DNA from: Sandaracinaceae bacterium
Lineage (GTDB): Bacteria; Myxococcota_A; Polyangia; Polyangiales; Houyiibacteriaceae
Length of the DNA: 25,833 bases
NCBI GenBank assembly: GCA_012514415.1
Contig: JAAZAH010000317.1
Coordinates: 1-25,833 of the forward strand
Direction: 5' to 3'
The notes below the pieces were generated by a model. The model had not been told where the DNA came from and made no database searches. It worked only from the letters and a program-made list of their open reading frames with translations. Shown in pieces: positions 23,442 to 25,833 of this stretch (position 1 is the first letter of the stretch; every line of letters starts with the position of its first letter). Both the position numbers and the translations under genes were made by a program.

Positions 23442-23624
23442 ACCGTGCGTTCGAGGCGCGGTCCACCCGCGGGGAGCTCGGATGAAACGCCCACTCTGGG
23501 CCTTTGAACAAGATGCATCGCGCGACGACGCGGGATGACAATACGTTTCAGGGGGAGGCGAACGCGCGGGTTCGATCGAAGGTCGACCTGAAAAAGCTCG
23601 CCTTTGATGATAAGGAAAACGATT

Positions 23625-24581
23625 GTGGCGAAATATGATTTTGAGCGCCCGCTTATGGAGCTCGAAGCGCAGATCGAGCGTCTTCGCACAGCGGGACAGG
23701 ACGATCCATCGCTTCGGGAGCCGCTTGAAGCTCTCGTCGAACGCGCTGAGCGTCTCTCGCGGGACATCTATTCAAACCTCGAGCCCTTTCAGAAGGTCCA
23801 GCTGAGCCGCCATCCCGATCGACCGTATTTTCTCGATCATCTCGAGACGCTCTTTGAGGATTTTGCCGAGCTGCATGGAGATCGCCTCTTCGCTGACGAC
23901 CCCGCCATCGTCGCGGGCTTTGCGAAGTTTCGCGGTCATTACGTCGCGGTGATCGGACAGCAAAAGGGCCGAACGGTCCGCGAGAAGGTGAGACGTAATT
24001 TTGGAATGCCGCATCCCGAGGGCTATCGAAAGGCGATGCGCGTGATGGAGCTCGCCGATCGATATCGACGGCCCATCTTCACCTTCATCGATACCCCGGG
24101 CGCCTATCCAGGCATCGGCGCGGAAGAGCGGGGACAGAGCGAGGCCATCGGCCAGAGCATTCTCAAGATGTCTTCCCTTCGGGTGCCAGTGGTCGCGACC
24201 GTCATTGGTGAGGGCGGCTCGGGTGGGGCGCTCGCACTCGGCGTCGCCAACCGCGTGCTCATGTTCGAGTTTGCGACCTATAGCGTGATCACGCCCGAAG
24301 GGTGCGCCTCGATTCTATGGCGTGACGGTGGCCGCGCACCCGAGGCCGCCGAGCAGCTTGGCCTCTTGTCGCCGACGGCGAAGCGGCTCGGCATTGTCGA
24401 CGAGATCATCGAGGAGCCGCTCGGAGGCGCGCATCGCGATCCCCTCGCAGCGTCGCACGCGCTCGGGGCCGCGCTTGAACGGAATCTTCGCGAACTTCAG
24501 GAGCTCGATGAAGAGACGCTCCTTCGTTCACGTTACGAGAAATTCCGCGCGATGGGCGTCCTTCTCGAAGAAGGGGCCTAA
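23625..24581 (+). CDS. accA: Acetyl-CoA carboxylase carboxyltransferase subunit alpha
   Basis: AccA, with AccD, moves the carboxyl group from carboxybiotin on BCCP to acetyl-CoA, giving malonyl-CoA for fatty acid synthesis. The 318-aa product has the usual length. It shows the N-terminal ELEAQIERL helix, HPDRPYFLDHLETLFEDF, the GDRLFADDPAIVAG strand, IDTPGAYPGIGAEERGQ, and the oxyanion-hole motif GEGGSGGALALG near residues 195-206. I chose GTG 23625 (Met-Ala-Lys-Tyr-Asp-Phe, as in the family) because AAGGA lies 8 nt upstream; ATG 23607 and TTG 23604 would add unconserved residues. accD is not in the window. The 183 bp between the cyclase and accA show no clear promoter or terminator. Confidence 0.96.
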   Translation: MAKYDFERPLMELEAQIERLRTAGQDDPSLREPLEALVERAERLSRDIYSNLEPFQKVQLSRHPDRPYFLDHLETLFEDFAELHGDRLFADDPAIVAGFAKFRGHYVAVIGQQKGRTVREKVRRNFGMPHPEGYRKAMRVMELADRYRRPIFTFIDTPGAYPGIGAEERGQSEAIGQSILKMSSLRVPVVATVIGEGGSGGALALGVANRVLMFEFATYSVITPEGCASILWRDGGRAPEAAEQLGLLSPTAKRLGIVDEIIEEPLGGAHRDPLAASHALGAALERNLRELQELDEETLLRSRYEKFRAMGVLLEEGA

Positions 24582-24680
24582 GGCTGCCGGCTTCCTGCGC
24601 GTTTCTTGACCGGAACGTGATTGAGAAAATACGCTCTCACGGTATGAGTCGCGCGCGATGCGCGATCCAGAGCACGTGCC

Positions 24681-25607
24681 GTGAAGAAACGATCTCAGCT
24701 CATCCTCCCCTCGGTTTTTTTGATAGGTGGGTTCTTTGGTGGATGTGCCTCGAATGGGGCGGCGCCGAATGCTGAGGCGCTTGCTGAGCTCGAGCGAGAT
24801 CTCGAGAACGAACGCTCTCGGAGCCGTAGCCTTGAGGCGGAGCTGACACGACGCCGCGAAGAGATCCAGCGCCTCGAATCCGCGCTCGCCCTCCTTCGGG
24901 CGGAGCGAGAGATGCGAGGCATCTCCATCGGTGGCGGAGAGCGCGGCCTCCCTTCGTGGGATGAGCCCGACACGGATGAGCACGGCCGAAAAGACTCGAG
25001 CTGGATGAAGACCCCGTCCGAGAGCGCAAACGGCGCGGAGAATGAGCCGCGCATCACGCTCCGCCTGTATGGCGATCGAAATGCTCCGAGCGAGGCGAGC
25101 GCGCCCTTGGTGAGCCAAGTTCCGCTCCCTCCGGTCGAATCGACGACGCACGCGAGTGCGGCTCGGCCGGCGCGGAATGCAGCGTCTGATGCGCCGCGTG
25201 CATCCGCAGCGTCAGCGGCTCACGACACTCCGAGCGTCGCCGATGCGGATGCCGACTATCGCCGTGCGCTGGTGCTCATCCGCGAGGGAAGACTCGAAGA
25301 GGCGCTCCGCCCGCTCGAAGCGGCCATCCAGAGCGCAAAGGATGTGAGCCGAAGGTTCGACGCGGTCTATTGGCGTGGTGAGGTGAACTTCCTCCTCAAC
25401 CGCTTTACGGAGGCTGAGGTCGACTTCGCTTCCATCGTTTCGCTTCCGCGTGAACATTCAAGGCTTCCGGGAGCGCTCTTGCGGCTCGGACAGTGCATGA
25501 GGGCGCGGGGCCGAGACGACGCGGCTTTCGAATATTGGAAGAGATTGAGCGAGCAATTCCCCACAAGCTCGGCCGCAAGGCAGGTTCCCCAAGAGGCGAT
25601 TCGATGA
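24681..25607 (+). CDS. CpoB/YbgF-like TPR envelope protein, possible lipoprotein
   Basis: The 308-aa product begins with a signal sequence ending in FFGGC (Cys22), an imperfect lipobox, so it is probably a lipoprotein or at least exported. Residues about 33-75 form a coiled coil (LAELERDLENERSRSRSLEAE in part). A low-complexity Ala/Ser/Pro region follows, and a C-terminal TPR part (about 183-305) includes YRRALVLIREGRLEEALRPLEAAI and LRLGQCMRARGRDDAAFEYWKRL. This order, coiled coil then TPR, is that of CpoB/YbgF, the periplasmic partner of Tol-Pal that links outer membrane constriction with peptidoglycan synthesis; tol genes are not in the window, so the assignment is by architecture. GTG 24681 is the likely start. 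The stop overlaps the next start (ATGA). Confidence 0.75.
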   Translation: MKKRSQLILPSVFLIGGFFGGCASNGAAPNAEALAELERDLENERSRSRSLEAELTRRREEIQRLESALALLRAEREMRGISIGGGERGLPSWDEPDTDEHGRKDSSWMKTPSESANGAENEPRITLRLYGDRNAPSEASAPLVSQVPLPPVESTTHASAARPARNAASDAPRASAASAAHDTPSVADADADYRRALVLIREGRLEEALRPLEAAIQSAKDVSRRFDAVYWRGEVNFLLNRFTEAEVDFASIVSLPREHSRLPGALLRLGQCMRARGRDDAAFEYWKRLSEQFPTSSAARQVPQEAIR

Positions 25608-25833
25608 GATTCAAAGGTCTTCCCATTGTGATTGTTGGTGCGCTCCTACTCGTCGGTAGCTCGGCGAGCGCTCAAGTGCGCCTCTCGACTCCGAGGGCCG
25701 AATCCGTCCCCGATGTCTATGTCGTAACGAGCGGGGATACGCTCTGGGATATCGCCTCGCAGTTCTTCGGCGATCCCTATGAATGGCCGCGAATCTGGTC
25801 CTACAACCCGGCGATCACCAACCCGCACTGGAT
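25604..25833 (+). CDS. Secreted LysM-domain protein (3' end outside window)
   Basis: Seventy-six codons are visible. A signal peptide (MRFKGLPIVIVGALLLVGSS, cleavage after Ala-Ser-Ala near residue 23-24) is followed by a LysM domain from about residue 41: YVVTSGDTLWDIASQFFGDP, then WPRIWSYNPAITNPHW. LysM binds the glycan chains of peptidoglycan. Proteins with this opening often continue into long envelope proteins. The ATG overlaps the stop of the CpoB-like gene, and GAGG lies 8 nt upstream, so the two are translationally coupled and probably work together in the periplasm. The frame remains open to the window edge. Confidence 0.85.
   Translation, partial: MRFKGLPIVIVGALLLVGSSASAQVRLSTPRAESVPDVYVVTSGDTLWDIASQFFGDPYEWPRIWSYNPAITNPHW

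Noticed and set aside
1..25833. tRNA or rRNA genes, CRISPR arrays, insertion sequences or prophage genes
   Set aside because: No cloverleaf, regularly spaced direct repeats, transposase/integrase motifs or terminal inverted repeats were seen on reading both strands.

Overview
This 25.8 kb window is a gene-dense piece of a GC-rich (roughly 60 %) Gram-negative bacterial chromosome. It carries core genes (ftsZ, prmC, rpoZ, accA, pilB) and an envelope-stress/VWA operon. I see no transposase, phage gene, CRISPR array, rRNA or tRNA. The gene style suggests a member of Myxococcota or another former deltaproteobacterial lineage: a Myxococcus-like PilB N-terminus, a MoxR-DUF58-VWA-DUF4175 operon, FHA/GAF cyclases, TPR proteins and long coiled-coil proteins. 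This placement is an inference from gene content, not from a marker phylogeny.

Layout. The window opens inside ftsZ (+), which ends in a hairpin terminator facing a site-2-protease-like gene (-). A large (+) gene at 2410-6201 fuses a complete type IA topoisomerase (TopB-like) to a complete RecQ-type helicase. pilB (-) and a divergent two-gene (+) unit follow: a TPR membrane protein and prmC. From 18579 down to 9939 runs a five-gene minus-strand operon: DUF4175-like membrane coiled-coil protein, TPR/zinc metallopeptidase, MoxR ATPase, DUF58 protein and BatA-like VWA membrane protein. Divergent from it is a 697-aa protein with a degenerate methyltransferase-like head and a long coiled coil (18747-20840).

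A 506-bp stretch without a protein gene follows (20841-21346). It holds the coiled-coil gene's terminator, a candidate small RNA with its own promoter, a 12-bp palindrome in the promoter spacer, a 13-bp-stem terminator, and then the rpoZ promoter. rpoZ, an FHA-GAF-adenylate cyclase, accA, a CpoB/YbgF-like TPR protein and the start of a LysM protein complete the plus strand to the window end.

The most unusual items are the single-chain topoisomerase III-RecQ fusion (a possible one-polypeptide equivalent of the RecQ/Topo III decatenation pair), the candidate regulated small RNA upstream of rpoZ, and the pseudo-methyltransferase/coiled-coil protein. No computation or database search was possible. 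Family assignments rest on motifs read by eye.
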